Assembly (NCBI GenBank): GCA_932521025.1
Contig: OW051468.1
Coordinates: 2,480,064-2,544,063 of the forward strand
DNA from: Oscheius onirici
Taxonomy: Eukaryota; Nematoda; Chromadorea; Rhabditida; Rhabditidae
Direction of reading: 5' to 3'
DNA length: 64,000 nt
In this document: piece by piece, positions 15,497 to 27,687 of the stretch
Layout: each line of letters starts with the position of its first letter
Position numbering within the stretch: the first letter of the stretch is position 1
The notes under the pieces: model-generated
What the model was told of the DNA's origin: nothing
The model's input: only the letters and a program-made list of their open reading frames with translations
The model's database searches: none
Program-made: the position numbers and the translations under genes

Positions 15497-15760
15497 TTAT
15501 CCTGTATATTTCATATTAGGTCTTACTGGCGGTGATGCGGCTGCTGACGATTCTGCCATCCTTGTTGATGAAGCGTAATGTTTGGCTGTAGTATTAGTCT
15601 TCAAAGTCTTCTTTTTCGAATTCTGGGCGGTCTTCTTGGCCGGAGTCGTCTTCTTCAGGCGCTTTTCCGAGATGAGGACTGCTATGACGACGGGGGTCTT
15701 CTTCCTGACAGTAGTCTTCTTCAGATTGATAGGTCTGAAGATGACGGCAGCACGACCCAT
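15497..15760 (-). CDS. Small basic Lys/Arg-rich protein (weak)
   Basis: An 87-codon single-exon frame beginning MGRAAVIFRPINLKKTTVRK, with many KKTT/KK motifs, like a small nucleic-acid-binding or ribosomal-type tail. A different frame at the 3' end reads LRFINKDGRIVSSRITASKT before a stop. A missed splice junction or a frameshift is therefore possible. No family recognised. Confidence 0.35.
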   Translation of the reverse strand: MGRAAVIFRPINLKKTTVRKKTPVVIAVLISEKRLKKTTPAKKTAQNSKKKTLKTNTTAKHYASSTRMAESSAAASPPVRPNMKYTG

Positions 15761-16156
15761 AGTTGAAATCTTGAATGATTTTTATATTAAATTCTGACAC
15801 CTTTGACTTGCTGTGGTTACGGACAAACAAAGTTACAGAACCTTGGAACTCAAATAGTTCAGAAGGAGAGCTGATTGTAACTTGTGTCTCATCTGTTCGT
15901 TTCCGCCAGTCTCAAAATGAGCTCTTCAGTCCCTCCAACAAAATTGAATAGATATCTTGACCCTGAACCTTCCTCCCTTCGGGTAGCTTCTTCTTCTTCT
16001 CATCTCATTCTTCGTCTCTGACTAGCCCCACTCGAGAAAATGTCCGATGCATCGGAACCAGTCAGCCTCAAGTTTGTCTCGTGACCTCTTCGCCCTCTTG
16101 CTTTCGACCTTTCTCTCTCTTTACTCGTCAAAAGTCAAAAACTTTCAGCAGCAAGA

Positions 16157-17306
16157 ATGCGGGTCTGTCGATGGCTCTGGGATCGGCTTGGCAGTCCGAC
16201 TGTAGCTATTACTCTCTCCATTTCGGCGTTGCTTTCAGCCACAGCTCTTTCGCCCCTAATTCTCATACATTCCATGTACATTTTCACTAGTCTCGACCAT
16301 GAACATTGTCCAGTAAGTTCTGGTTCTTTTTATCTGTAAGTTTCTCACTCAGACACTCATCGGTGATCTCTGGAAGAAGGTAGAAGTTTCGAAGACAGAA
16401 ACTCATAGGGACAAAAGGGATCTGGCAAGTGAGTTCCCTGATTTTTACTGTAAACTCTGTTATACAGTCCTTTAAAAAAATTAACTGTTGGAAGCAATGT
16501 TTTAAGCACAGCGTTTACTCAGCCAAATTGATCAAACTCTAATTTATGTCTCTTGACTGAGTATACAATGCTTCCACGCGAAGATCGTCCCAAAACAAAA
16601 AGTTGAAAGAACAGCGACTCCAATTCTAATTCAGGCTGTTGTATCGGACCGCCCGGTCCAAAAGGCTATCCAGGTAGACCTTCTCAGGATGGAGTTGACG
16701 GAGAACCGGGCTCGAACGGCAAGCTAGGAAGACCGGCAGAGGGAGATCCGAGAAGCATGTGTGTGAGGGAATGTCCGTCTGGATCGCCTGGGTACAATAC
16801 TTTTGGTTTCTCGTGAAAACCATCGACTTTCAGACGCCCAGGCTCTCCCGGTCTCAAAGGGGATCGGGGAAAACGGGGACGCAGCGGCGTGCCAGGAATT
16901 CCAGCTCCGCCTTCCATGCAAGGACCGCAAGGAACACAAGGAGATCCTGGCTTTGACGGTGATTTTCTCTATTTTCTCGTCCAAAACTTCAACTTTAGGT
17001 GTAAATGGTCAGCCAGGCGATAACGGTGATCCGGGAAAATTGTACACGGCGGAAGGACCGCCAGGGAAAGAAGGAGATCCGGGTCCGCCGGGACCACCTG
17101 GAGCTAAAGGACGACCAGGACGACCGGGAGATGAGGGTGTTCCCGGCTTTCCCGGTGATCGTGGCGGGACCGGATTCAAGGGAGAAAGAGGAAACAAGGG
17201 AGCACCTGGAGCTACTGGACCGACTGGAGCTCCCGGTCCCAAATGGCCTTGTGAATCTTGTCCTCCGCCACGTGTCTCTCCTGGATACTACATGAATAAA
17301 GAGTAA
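16157..17306 (+). CDS. Cuticle-type collagen
   Basis: A nematode cuticular collagen, an extracellular structural protein. It starts with a cytoplasmic [13 protein letters not shown] and a hydrophobic anchor ([20 protein letters not shown]), then [25 protein letters not shown] looks like the usual subtilisin-type cleavage box. After a CC pair ([11 protein letters not shown]) come Gly-X-Y blocks interrupted by a Cys region ([11 protein letters not shown]). The long block runs from [13 protein letters not shown] to [16 protein letters not shown], giving paired Cys at both ends for chain registration. Five exons are in phase; the last ends YYMNKE with AATAAA overlapping the stop. An upstream ATG exon (16040, MSDASEPVSLKFVS) joins in phase only through an unusual acceptor, so I start at 16157. 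Confidence 0.88.
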
Positions 17307-17638
17307 TGGGCAGTAATCGTATTGACTTGTACTCTTTTTTTTGTACTCTTTGTACTCTTCCCTGTTGACTTGTACTCTTCCCTGTACTCTGTTCAGATTT
17401 CGGACTCTCCCCTCTATTTCCCACTACTGATCCTTATACAGTCTGTAACTCATCCTACTGTAAAGTACAGATAAAGAGAGTAAGAACCTTGGGGGAAAGA
17501 ATCGGCTCAATTACTCTCGCACCCTGAAGGGCTAATTACCGTGCGCCAAAAGAGGAAGAAGAACCGGGTCAAAATAGACTCTCTCCCTCATGCAACATTT
17601 TTGAACGTCTAATGGTTTATTCAGATATGCGGAAAAAA
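17307..17638. other. Intergenic between convergent genes
   Basis: Contains imperfect tandem copies of TTGTACTCTTCCCTGT near 17325-17395 and no coding sequence that I recognise. Confidence 0.4.
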
Positions 17639-18663
17639 CTATCGAGAGGTCTTGAATCCGTTAATAAATTCGAGAACGGCTTGGTCTTCTGGCGAAAAGT
17701 GAGGATCTGGATAGTTGTCGTCCTCTTCGGAATCACTGAGCAGAACAGAATGAAAGTCGTCGTCTTGATCAGCATTTCCGAGACCAGAATCGGGACTTCC
17801 GACAGGCGATGGTCGAGGCGGAGTCTCAAAGTCGGCAGCCAGAATGTCGATGAGGTTCTCGTTGACGAAGACGGCTCCCTTCAAATGTATAGATAGTAAA
17901 AGAGAACGAAAGATATAGAAAAGTTTGACAGGGATTGTGACATGTGATTGAACAGGAGATATATTGAAAGTATTCTGAGACCTACAGGACGGCCGAAACC
18001 ACGATGGACTGGCTGCTTTACAAGGGAAATTGGACAGAATTTAATGAGATTGGCACGAAACGAACAAACCGAATGGAACAGACATAGACCACGACACGTA
18101 AACGCGTTGAAATCGTAATAAATTGAACTCTCAGAGAAGCCAAAATCTAGAGTGCAGCTTAGGTTAAAAACAGAATTTGGGCAAAGAGGTGAATGATGAA
18201 AAGAATTGTGACAAATTAACAGAGAGGGACTGGTTTCGGAGAAAAGACAGGAAATACTATCAACCCTATGCATAGTTTTACCAGCCGCTAACGCTCCTTC
18301 GGAAAGACTTGAACTCCCTTCCCTTTGAGCTTTTACTGTTTGTGAGTTATTTTTTACTTATCGTATCTCTAACTTCAACTTCTTATAGACTCGTCAAATT
18401 TTTTTTAAGAATTCTGCAGACATTTCAAACGGTTATCCGGAGACAAGTTTGACTCATAAATCACTAGCAATTTTCACTAGCAAAAAAAACACGGAATGTT
18501 TAAAACGAACCTGTAGATTCCTCTCCGAATAGATCTTCTTCCTAATCTCTTTCATCTCTTCCTCCGTCCGGGCCAAATTCTCTCGTAGCGCTGCTCCCAA
18601 ATCGAAGTCTGTCATCGTCACGTCTCCGAAATCTTCAGCGAATTTGTAGAGGATCACCATCAT
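17639..18663 (-). CDS. Acidic, probably disordered protein with N-terminal charged helix
   Basis: Exon 1 (18663 down to about 18513) encodes MMVILYKFAEDFGDVTMTDF, then an Arg/Glu-rich helix (RENLARTEEEMKEIRKKIYS), ending at a GTTCGT donor after LQ. The last exon (from about 17882) encodes GAVFVNENLIDILAADFETP, PPRPSPVGSPDSG, an acidic SDSEEDDNYPDPHFSPEDQA and VLEFINGFKTSR. The phase agrees, but the intron is about 630 bp and could conceal another exon; its acceptor (CATTTGAAG) is weak. There is no known domain. The short charged helix could be part of a coiled coil. Confidence 0.5.
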
Positions 18664-18884
18664 TTAGATGACGTGTATATTTCTAATAAACCTAATCCGG
18701 CTTTTCGTCGAAAAAAGCGACGCCCGTTCGATTCCCCAAAAAGCACCAAGTTTTAGCAATAGCTTTACTGAAAGCGAAAAACTTGACAAGGACCCGAATT
18801 GTTCAGTAGACAAAAACAAGAAAATTGTGTGGCGGGGATCATGGAATGTCTCTCTTTCTCTCGGTCTAAAAACTCTCTCCCTCT

Positions 18885-21800
18885 CTAGGGGCAGTATCGA
18901 CAGGATCGGGCACAGTCTCTCCTCATATAGACCGAAGAAATTGTACAAATGTTGGCATTTCCTTGGATCCAGGCTCCGCACCAGGGAGACTTGTCCAGAC
19001 AGGGAGCCTGTTGTGGTCGAGACTGCTGGACGGGAGGAGCTGATGTGACCGATGTCTGCTGGAAAAGGGGACTATAAAAAATGGGCAAAAGAGAGACAGT
19101 ACCGGAGGGAAGTGCTCGACTACTGTAGGAGCAGTGTTCTGGACGTTTCCAGACACAAAGCGAGTGTTGTTCTGACCACCTGAACTGGGTTTAAAGGGTG
19201 GTAAATGGAGAGAACTTTGTGAGAACTTATGGGGTGCGCAGTGGAACTCAAAGAGGGTAGTGGTTCTCCATAAACTTACGTCTCAAATTATTTCTTCTTG
19301 AAGAGTTCTCAGCAACCAGATTGTTATGCTGCTGTCTAAACCTCTCGGCCAAGAGTTGTCTGGCAGCTTCAGGCCTCATCACAACCTATTCTGACTAACA
19401 ATCACTTGGTTAGTGCCTACCGGTCTAACGCGACTTCTAGTCCTGAATCCGACTCTTGGTCTCACAATCTCTATCCTGCTTGTGGTAGTTGTCGTGGGAG
19501 TCTGAGTTGTCGTTGTTGTGGTCGTGGCAACAGTAGTTGTGGTAGTTGTAGTGGTACTGGTAGTCGGAACTAAGATTCCAATAGTTCCAGTCAGATTAGG
19601 GACAGGGACAGCGACAAGGACAGGGGAAGAGAGGTCATTTTCGATGACATTGGAAAAGATGGCAGCTTTCAGGACAGTACTAGACGGGAGAGAGTCCTCC
19701 CCATCAGGGAATTGGAGTTTTTGGGATGAGACAAGGATGTTCTTTGTCTCTTTCGGTGACTGTGGGAGTACAGGTGATAGGGTTACTGTAGAGTTCGGAC
19801 GGGTTACTGTACTTGTTCTTGACATTACTGTACTCTCAGAGATCGGTCTTCGACCAGGAGGACCGACTCTTCTAGAGATTACTGTAGTTTTTGGTAGTGT
19901 TCGAAGGGGTATAGTGGTCACAGAAGAGAGTGTTGTTGGTTCAGTAGATGATACGGTAGTCGACAGATGAGTTTGCTCTCTCTGGGTTACTGTAGAAGTC
20001 TCTGGGACTGAGAGTACGGTAGCTGTAGACGTTTTTAGCCCTGGGAGTACAGTAGTTTTTACCAGAGAATCTGGGACACTGAACAGATTGTTCTCTACAG
20101 TAGACTTGAGAGTCACAGGAGAGAGTACAGTTCCATTCGATTCCAGTACCTCTGATCTGTTCTCTGTTCTTTCCAAAAAGTTCAAACTCCTGTCCTCTTC
20201 CTCAGTCTCAACTTCCAGAGGCTTCAGAACAGGAGAAACTTCAATTTCCTCATCCTGACTCTTCTGAATCTTCTCAAACTGCTCGATCAGCTCCTCCTCA
20301 ATCTGGAACTCTTCTTTCCTCAGAACGGGGGAGATTGAATGAAGATCAGAGAGTCCAAAGCCTGGGAATTCTTGAGAACTGGAGGGCGGAGGTTCCAGAG
20401 CCGCTATCTCAGAGACTGGGGATATTCCAGGTCTTACAGTAACTCTCACTGATCCTTTGGTAGTCGATGCTTCAGTAACCGGCCTTACAGTAACCCTATC
20501 CAGACTCTCTAATCCTTCAGTAGTCAAGAGAGTCACAAGATTTGGGACCGTAGTCTCTGTCTTATTGGGTCGGTAAAGCTCCTTGACGACTCCCAAGAAC
20601 AAACTACTCAGTTGTAAACTATTCTCCAAATTGGCTACTTGAAAGTTTTCGAAAATGTGCAAGTCCAGAAGTGCGGGTGCTGAAGGCTGCGGTGCAACTG
20701 TAAAAGTTAGACTGTGTGTGGGTGCGTATGGCGTATGGGTAAGCGGAACCAATTCGCAAGAAAGAGAGCTGAAAATAGGAATATGTTAGGCGACGGAACG
20801 AACATAAAGTGGGGGTTAGGTAGGCCAACAGAAAGAACAAAGGGTCTAAAAAGGAAGAGGGCCTACCTTGGCGAATCCGCTTGAGGACAGCTTCGATAAC
20901 TACTTTGACTCCGGCCCAGGTTTCTTTAGCAGTCGGCATCAGTTGTCGGGAGTCGAGGATGAAGCCATCCCAGACTGAAAACAGTCTCTCTGTCTCTTAG
21001 CCTCCCAGTTTCTCCCTTGTCTTACTTTTAGACATGAGAGGAAGAAAAGGGTCTCTTGGGAGACACTCAGTCTTTCTATCTCTCTATCTCCCAGTCCCTC
21101 AGTCTCTCCCTGACTCACCTTCCTCTCCCGGTCTCAGTTCCAGCAGATAGACATACTTGGCTCCTCCCTTCCCCTTCGCCCAGTCATCAGAACCTCCGGA
21201 AGAAGGATCTAGACCAAAAAATGTTATAGCCTTGTACTCTTACAGAGAATATCAGCTCCAGTTCCGAATCTATACTTTGTCCCGTACATGGCTTCCAGAG
21301 CCGAGACAGCTTTTCTGCCGACCTCTTCCGTATCGGCAATGTCTTCCGGAACGGTTTTTCTCTGATGACTGAACGGATGAATCCACATTTGTGAGTAGGT
21401 GTGAAGGGTAATGAAGCCATCAACCTTGCCCCTCAATTCCGGAGAAAACATCATGTCTCGGACAGCTCGACTCTCAGCCTCACTCCAGACATCAGATCCT
21501 TGGTAAATTTCACTGCAACGGTCAGAGCTGGAACCGATCTCTGGAAAGTGTACGGTAACTGAACAAAAGTACTCTGTCCCTCACCTCCCCAAAACCAGTC
21601 AAAGTTTCTGTTCAGATCAACGCCGCCACAGCATCGGTCACGGAACCAGCGATCCTTTTTACAGACCATGTTGGAACGATTCTTTCTCCACAGGCGGATC
21701 TAAAGGAAGGGGTATAGTCTGACCGGAAGAGAGCCTCACCATTGGTGAGACGCCAGTTCTGGAATACTCATAGCCATCGGGATTCATTACGGGAGTGACG

Positions 21801-24609
21801 TAGAAGTGGAGGTTATCCATGGCTTCTCGGACCAGAGGATCAGTGTCGTAGTCGGCAATTAACTGGAAGAGAGTGTATTTTGTTACTATCCATCTCTAAC
21901 AATCTGGTAGAGATTTTTTATGCATATTTAGTAGACATAGTATAAATTTATGTCCGGTGTGTACTTTTGGACCCCTTTATCTACATGAGTAATTTATTTA
22001 TGACTAACCGAGCGCGTCCCTCTAGTCAGTCCTCCACCAAAAGAGCTTACGAAAGACTGACCGTTTTCCCCCTTATCCTTCGCCAGATTTGTATTGTTCT
22101 AGATAAACTATATATTATTACGACTATCATGTACCTTGGTAGCAGGGGAGACATTCGGCGTACATTCTGGACGCGGGCCGGTTCAATAAATTTTAGCTTA
22201 GAATATTCGCCGATATCCTTGTCAGTCTCCACACTGAGATTCCAATCCAATGTACCATTATATTTTGTCAGATAGGTTCGAGTTTTTGACGGGCCCATTT
22301 CGCCGTTATGCGTTTACGTTTCTAATGATTGAACCAAACGACTTCGTCGCCTGCCGGCGTCGTAGCACCAAACTTTTCTACCTGCTCATTACCGTTTTCT
22401 AAAGCTTTCTTTTTGTCTCTGACACAGTAGAAGCCAAAATCTGTAAAAAAAACCCTAATTCAAAAGTAACTTGCTATCTAATTTTGACAACTCTTGACTG
22501 GCTACGACGATTCTCGTGGCCATGAACAAACAGACAAACAAACAAACAGAGTCCGCCACAGACACCATACTTTTTTAATAGGTTAGATTGTCTCTTTGTC
22601 GTTCATGTTACTCCATAATTTTGACCAATTTGCCCCGCTTGTGTTTTCAATTTTATTCTGCCTTTCCTGTGCTTACTTTGTTTCTTTTCTTTTACCAAAA
22701 TTGCCTTTCACTCGACGACATCATTTTGTTTTAACAAGCGTATAAATTGTTATGATTAGAGTCTAATATCAAAGAACATATTTCAGAATTTCAACGTAAA
22801 TAATGAGTACAGAATAGTTCCCCAAATTGCTCATCAATAAAATATTTTTTTCAATATATAAGGACGTCGTCTGGGAAGCCACAAGTAATCGCTCGCAACA
22901 GAGATGGCCGAACAGTCTGCTCCCATCAACACCGACGGACTCTCCGGAGGACTTCAACAAGCCCATTGCGACTTCCGAGCTTGGCACTACCAGCCTCACT
23001 GTGGCTTCATCGACGCCCAGCTGGCCACCCACCTCGATGCCAACGGAATCAAGAGAGAATTCTTGGGCTATGCGAGCATCGCACTCGTCATGCTTTTGCT
23101 CTGTACTGGCTTGGCTCCCCTCGTCGCCAATCTCATCTGCATCGCCTACCCGATCGTCGGAACGATCAGCGTCCTTCGTGGACAGTCAAGCGAGTCGCCG
23201 CGCTTCCTCATGTATTGGGTAATCTTTGACGTCTTCTCGCTCTTCGACTACTACTTTGCCGAGATGACTCTCTACTGGGAACTGAAGATTGTCCTAGCCG
23301 TCTTCCTCTACCTGCCTCAGACCCAGGGAGCCGTCTTTGTCTTCAAGACTCTGGTCGAGCCGATGGCTGCCCTTGTCGAGAATTAACTCGGCGCTGCCAA
23401 GACTGCCTAGATTCGCAAAAATAAATCTTACTGTGCGCCACGTGTTTTTTTTTGGAATTATTCCCAAATGAATGAAACAGATTTTTGTTTCGTAGACATT
23501 GTCACAGTCCCTCTTCGACTCACCCTGTCAATAAAGTAGTTGGTCGTATGAACTGCAGCCCACTCTCGTGCATGGATTCCACCGTCAATCCAGACGATTC
23601 GCTTGTTTGTGCTTTGAATGTTGGTTCCTAGCTAAATCTCTCATCATATCTTCTCCACTCTCCGTACCTTGATCGTCTTGATTGGTCTCTTCTCGTCCGT
23701 CTCTCCAATAACCATCACCTTGGCTCTGTCCGGATACTGTCTCTCAATCTCGTGCATCCAGTTGGTTATGACTTCGTACGAGTGATAGTCACCGAATCCG
23801 TACTAGGTTAAGTTTTTTATCCTTACTAGATTCAACTAACTTTAGCTTTATTACCTCCCTCGTCCTTGTACCGTTTCCTGAAATCGTTGAGGATCTGCAT
23901 GAAGTGAAGATTTTTGCTCTTTCCCTTCTGTTCACGATCGATGATTAATCTAAGCTTTTTTTTTTCTCTTGGAAAGGATTGAAAAATAAGCACTTTTGAA
24001 CGTCGGGAACGGAGACAAAGTGATTGATTCCATGGAGAGCCAACTGATCTCTGAGCCACGGTAATCTGCTCTCTCTAACCATGACATCAGCCAGATGACC
24101 GACGGCGTGAGGGGTCAGCCAGAAGTCGAGCTGGAAAGGGTCTTTTTACTGTGGAGGAGAGCTTTTTCCAAAGACAAAGATTTTTACAGCAGAGGTTGCA
24201 AACGCTGTGGTCATTTTTCAAAGAGTGCCACCAGTGGACGCACTTTGACTTGATGTATTGGAGGTACGGAGAAAGAAGGACAGAGAGACTGACAATGAGA
24301 GAGAAACTTACATCATAAGTATGCATATTGTCGTGAAGCTCCCGCACATAATCCAGTTGATTCGTCGTGTTTGGAGATGCCCGTACCACGACGAAAGTTC
24401 TGGAACGTTTTTCTTTCAAATCCCCAAAAGCCATGATCAGGGCCAGTGATTTGGACACGGGCAGCTAGGTGGAATCGGTTTTTCCCGCGCAAAGTGGCTT
24501 CCGTCCCAAAACATCCAATTGGAATCAAAACTCACTCGTCCTCGTCTACGTCCCGTATGGAACCTGTGACCAGACATATCACCGCCAGTAAGAATATCCG
24601 CGTTTTCAT
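18885..24609 (-). CDS. Zinc carboxypeptidase (M14A) with Thr/Ser-rich linker and C-terminal ShK domain
   Basis: Secreted metallocarboxypeptidase of the nematode type that includes SURO-1. It begins MKTRIFLLAVICLVTGS (signal peptide). The propeptide carries VVVRASPNTTNQLDYVRELH and LDFWLTPHAVGHLADVMV. The catalytic domain has YGFGDYHSYEVITNWMHEI, the zinc motif DGGIHAREWAAVHT (HxxE), VTPVMNPDGYEYS, GVDLNRNFDWFWGG, ITLHTYSQMW, and ELRPGEE with the catalytic Glu; it ends GFILDSRQLMPTAKETWAG. A long low-complexity region (about 20750-19400) rich in Thr, Ser, Pro and TVTVRP motifs follows. The end is an ShK module (CLDKSPWCGAW...CARSCRYCP). One linker intron is only 35 nt. The intron at about 21870-23520 hosts a REEP-type gene on the other strand. 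Confidence 0.85.
22460..22600 (+). repeat. Interspersed repeat with CAAA-rich core, copy 1
   Basis: Shares TCTAATTTTGACAA, CTTGACTGGCTACGACGATT, ACAAACAAACAAACAGAGTC and CGCCACAGACACCAT with copies near 25577 (+), 34010 (-) and 54405 (-). It lies within an intron of the carboxypeptidase gene. Confidence 0.7.
22904..23386 (+). CDS. TB2/DP1/HVA22 family ER-shaping protein (REEP5/Yop1-like)
   Basis: An intronless 160-aa protein of the REEP5/6-Yop1 family, which curves tubular ER. After a short N-terminus it reads GIKREFLGYASIALVMLLLC, then a paired hydrophobic region with the family signature NLICIAYPIVGTISVLRGQS, YWVIFDVFSLFDYY and LKIVLAVFLYLPQTQGAVFV. The length is close to the family norm. 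An AATAAA lies about 35 bp after the stop. It lies wholly inside an intron of the carboxypeptidase on the opposite strand. Being intronless in an intron-rich region suggests a retrocopy, but no terminal A tract or target duplication is evident, and the reading frame is intact. Confidence 0.85.
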   Translation: MAEQSAPINTDGLSGGLQQAHCDFRAWHYQPHCGFIDAQLATHLDANGIKREFLGYASIALVMLLLCTGLAPLVANLICIAYPIVGTISVLRGQSSESPRFLMYWVIFDVFSLFDYYFAEMTLYWELKIVLAVFLYLPQTQGAVFVFKTLVEPMAALVEN

Positions 24610-25458
24610 ACCTTAACATTAGAAAGTGTAAAAGAAAGGGAAAAAAGAGAGACAGAGCGAGGGTCAATCAGTCTTGACCAAGTGGCCACCTAGTGAAAGC
24701 AGCAGGTGGTTGGAGCAGAGTGTCTCTATCTCTGTCCCGCCACCACTGGACACAACCGGCTGTTAGAGACCACTCGCGTGGTTGGACAAGATGATGGCGC
24801 AATCGGTAGTGGTTTAATCGGAAAAGCCACTTGAGAGAGAGGGCGGAAAGAACAGTCTTTCACTAATTGGTAGAAGCGAGAGAAATGTTAAGTGTCCTTA
24901 AATACGTTCAAAAGAAAATACAAGTGAATCTCTAGCATGGAAATTTCTAGAAATCGAAGGCCTCGAAAAAAACTGAAGATTGCCAGGACAACAGCCTTTT
25001 GAGAGAGATGAAAAACAATCGGAACAAACTTTGGAATGCTGGGCTAAAGGAGATTCTCCTTCTTTTGCGAAAAATTCTTTTGCATCCCACTGCCCCTTCG
25101 TTCTTTCCGCCGAAGCAACCCGTATATAAGTCATCATGAACGATCTACCCAGTCTGGAGCAACGTCCCCCCTAAGAATTTTATCCCAAAACTGACTAATT
25201 GCTTTTGTTGTTTTGACGATACTTTTACAAGACAAAACAAAATAATAACTTCGGATCTCATCCAATTTCCCCTTGTCAATTAGGGCTTCAGACAGGCAGA
25301 CAGAGTCTTAGGAGCAATTTGAAATGGACCAAGAGGCGCTCAAAAATCTATCAAGTTCTCGATTCTCATTCGAATAAACGTTTGACAAAAACAACCTTGA
25401 CTCTCGACAGACTCGTTTCTATTCGAACTTCAAAACTAAATATAGCGCGTGCCAAATC
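24610..25458. other. Intergenic, carboxypeptidase 5' side
   Basis: Upstream of the carboxypeptidase. A TATATAAG motif lies near 25122 and short open frames run in several directions, but no feature can be supported. Confidence 0.35.
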
Positions 25459-25573
25459 TTCACCTTGCGTATTTTTAATTGACGAGAAATTGCGTACGCA
25501 CTGGCAAGTTTATTCGAATTTCTACTGTATTTTTACTACACAGCTTCGCGTAACGAAAAGTATGCAAGGTGAA
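25459..25573. repeat. 115-bp MITE-like element, copy 2
   Basis: Ends TTCACCTTGCGTA and TATGCAAGGTGAA are inverted repeats. Interior blocks TTTTTAATTGACGAGAA and CGAATTTCTACTGTATTTTT are the same as in 9481-9599. Both copies are followed by AATTTGGCAACAG. Confidence 0.8.
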
Positions 25574-25576
25574 AAT

Positions 25577-25715
25577 TTGGCAACAGATATATCTAATTCT
25601 GACAATTTTTGACTTTTCTCGACCATTTGAGGTCCCTCACAAACAAAAACAAATAAACAGAGTCTACGACAGACACCATTAGAAGTAGACAGATTGAAGT
25701 AGTAGAGAGATATCG
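25577..25715 (+). repeat. Interspersed repeat with CAAA-rich core, copy 2
   Basis: Immediately follows the 115-bp element. Shared segments are TATCTAATTCTGACAA, GAGGTCCCTCACAAACAA, AACAGAGTCTACGACAGACA and AGTAGTAGAGAGATAT. Confidence 0.7.
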
Positions 25716-27360
25716 AACGGAACGCAGAATGAGGAAGTTGCCCCACCCTGGATGCGGTCAGTGAACTGGACTCGATGCCTAAATGGCTTTTTTCTCCCAT
25801 CGACTACAAAAAAAGCTGGCTAAAGAAGATCACGAGCGCCTTGACCACCATCAGTGAAAATAGGGCAGTCGCACATTTTCCTAAACTAGTTTCTTTCACA
25901 CCTGAAAACGTACTTGGTCGCTCTGTTTACAGGCTAGAAAAACGTCAGAAAAGAGGCAGAAAACTGAAAGATTAAGAGATTGAAAATCAGTGGAGAACAC
26001 GTGCCTCGAGACTCGCAAAAGTGTCAAAGTGATGGATGTGATTTTTGAGCAGCTGGTCCTAATCTCTGGGCTAGCATTGGCAACACTTTGAGTCAGTGAC
26101 CATCTACCAAAGACTTGACCTTGGTTCGAGAGAAACTTGAACACCTGTGGTTCAAACAAGGAACTGATCGAAAATTAAGGAATTGAAAGGTTTCGGTGAT
26201 TCAAAAGCGTTTGATCTCTATGGAGGGGTCAAAATGTTGTAACACCAGAGAAACAATGGCCATAAAATTTTATGACTTTCACACAGATTCAGTCGGATAG
26301 TGAGAGAGTCAGAGAAGCAGAGAGACAGACATCAACCAAAACAGGAAGTGCAAACCACAAATTGTTCGTAATGGAAAGTGAAGAAGAATGAAAGGGGAGT
26401 CGCTTTCACTCTTTAGACAAAAAGCCTCGATGCGATTACCGCAGTCGGTCAGACGTCAGTAGGAGACAGTCAACCCGTTTAGTCTTTGCAATCAAGAGAC
26501 AGAGAGACACTGTGTAATGCTTAGACATGATCAGGGGAGAGCCAAAACAGTGGCTGCAAACACAGAGAGAGATAGCGAAACAGAGAGATGGACTGGCGCC
26601 AAGAACCCAGTTTATTTGGCGGGACAGGCAAAAACGGCTGCATGTCGAAAAGGGTCTTGGCTCTAACATTCTTACAAGTGTTCAAATCAAACTGATTGAC
26701 TTGGACAACTGAGACAAAATGGCTTTAGATTCTTTTACGACCCTAGTGATCTAAAAAGAGCGCAAGGTGTGACTGGTCGAGAATGGGACAACTGATAGCT
26801 TTTGTTAGAAAAGGAAAGGAAGGGAAAAGAAGGTTTTCTATTTATCTGTTTCTTTATATAACAAAAACATGAAAAAAATAGTGCAAGACAGCCGACTCCA
26901 AGAAAACAAAAATTGAAGTGGGAGAAAACTAGAACCAAGAACCTCTCACTGCCAAACTGTCATGCTCGCCACTCGGCCACTCGCTTCTTGCTTTATAAAT
27001 ACTCAGGGACCAATGATGTTGTCAAAGTAAATTGGTGCGGTCGAAAACCGATCGTTTAGGAAAATCGAAGATAACCCCCAGAATCAGAAAAAAAAATTCT
27101 GATTCTGCCGATTTTTGATTGGTGTGGTTCTGTTCGAACACCTCTCTTGTAAGTTTTGAAAGTGAAAGAGAACAGACACCTTTATGTCTGCCCCAAGTAG
27201 TGTCTGGTCATTCTTTGAAATAACACTCGAGAACATGTTTCCTTCAAAAAGGAGAGAGTACATGCGTGCCAATAAGAGGAACCAGACAAGATTTGTCAGA
27301 AAAAAAATGACCGTTTAGACCACACAGATGGAGGCTAACGGACTTTGAGAAGGGAGATTG
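25716..27360. other. Gene-poor interval
   Basis: Several open frames of 60-87 codons occur on both strands, but none has a signal peptide, domain or supported splice pair. It holds a short AGAATCAGA.../TCTGATTCT hairpin (27070-27105) and, at 26935-26990 on the minus strand, a sequence with a tRNA A-box-like GTGGCCGAGTGG that I could not fold into a full tRNA. Confidence 0.35.
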
Positions 27361-27640
27361 TCAGACGAGATAAGGCATCCAGTTGGCAGAGTAGCCGACA
27401 ACGGCAGCCAGGGACAGACGTCCTCTGGAAAACTGGAACAATTAGGAATTTGGTGATGAGGAGAGGCGATATGGCCGAGAAAAAACAATAGCGATGGTCA
27501 TGTAGATCTTGGGAGATGATAGCGAACGGATGGCATGGCGGATGGCCAGTTGCGAAGTTGTGAAGGGAAACTTGGATCTGATTGGAAAAACAGACGGATT
27601 ATGATATATATCGGTCTGTAGCCTTCCTTACTAGATGCAT
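27361..27640 (-). CDS. Possible small membrane or mitochondrial protein (about 53 aa)
   Basis: Coding pieces on the minus strand read MHL, then FPFTTSQLAIRHAIRSLSSP and KIYMTIAI, and after an intron (GTTTTTTCTC...TTCCAG) FSRGRLSLAAVVGYSANWMP/YLV before TGA. The middle segment resembles a mitochondrial presequence or a short amphipathic region next to a hydrophobic end. The last junction is in phase with a good acceptor; the first (donor GTAAGG, acceptor ATCCAAG) is weak. No homologue is named. Confidence 0.4.
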
Positions 27641-27687
27641 GAAATGAACCAAAATAAATTCTGTTCAGAAGAAACGAACATTGACGC

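Noticed and set aside
19518..19970. 150-codon plus-strand frame rich in Val
   Set aside because: Antisense of the Thr-rich carboxypeptidase linker (ACA/ACT reversed gives TGT/AGT-type codons, Val-rich in one frame).
26935..26995. Possible tRNA (Leu/Ser-like) on the minus strand
   Set aside because: A GTGGCCGAGTGG A-box and a GGTTCTAG B-box-like word are present, but the acceptor and anticodon stems do not pair. At most a tRNA-derived relic.
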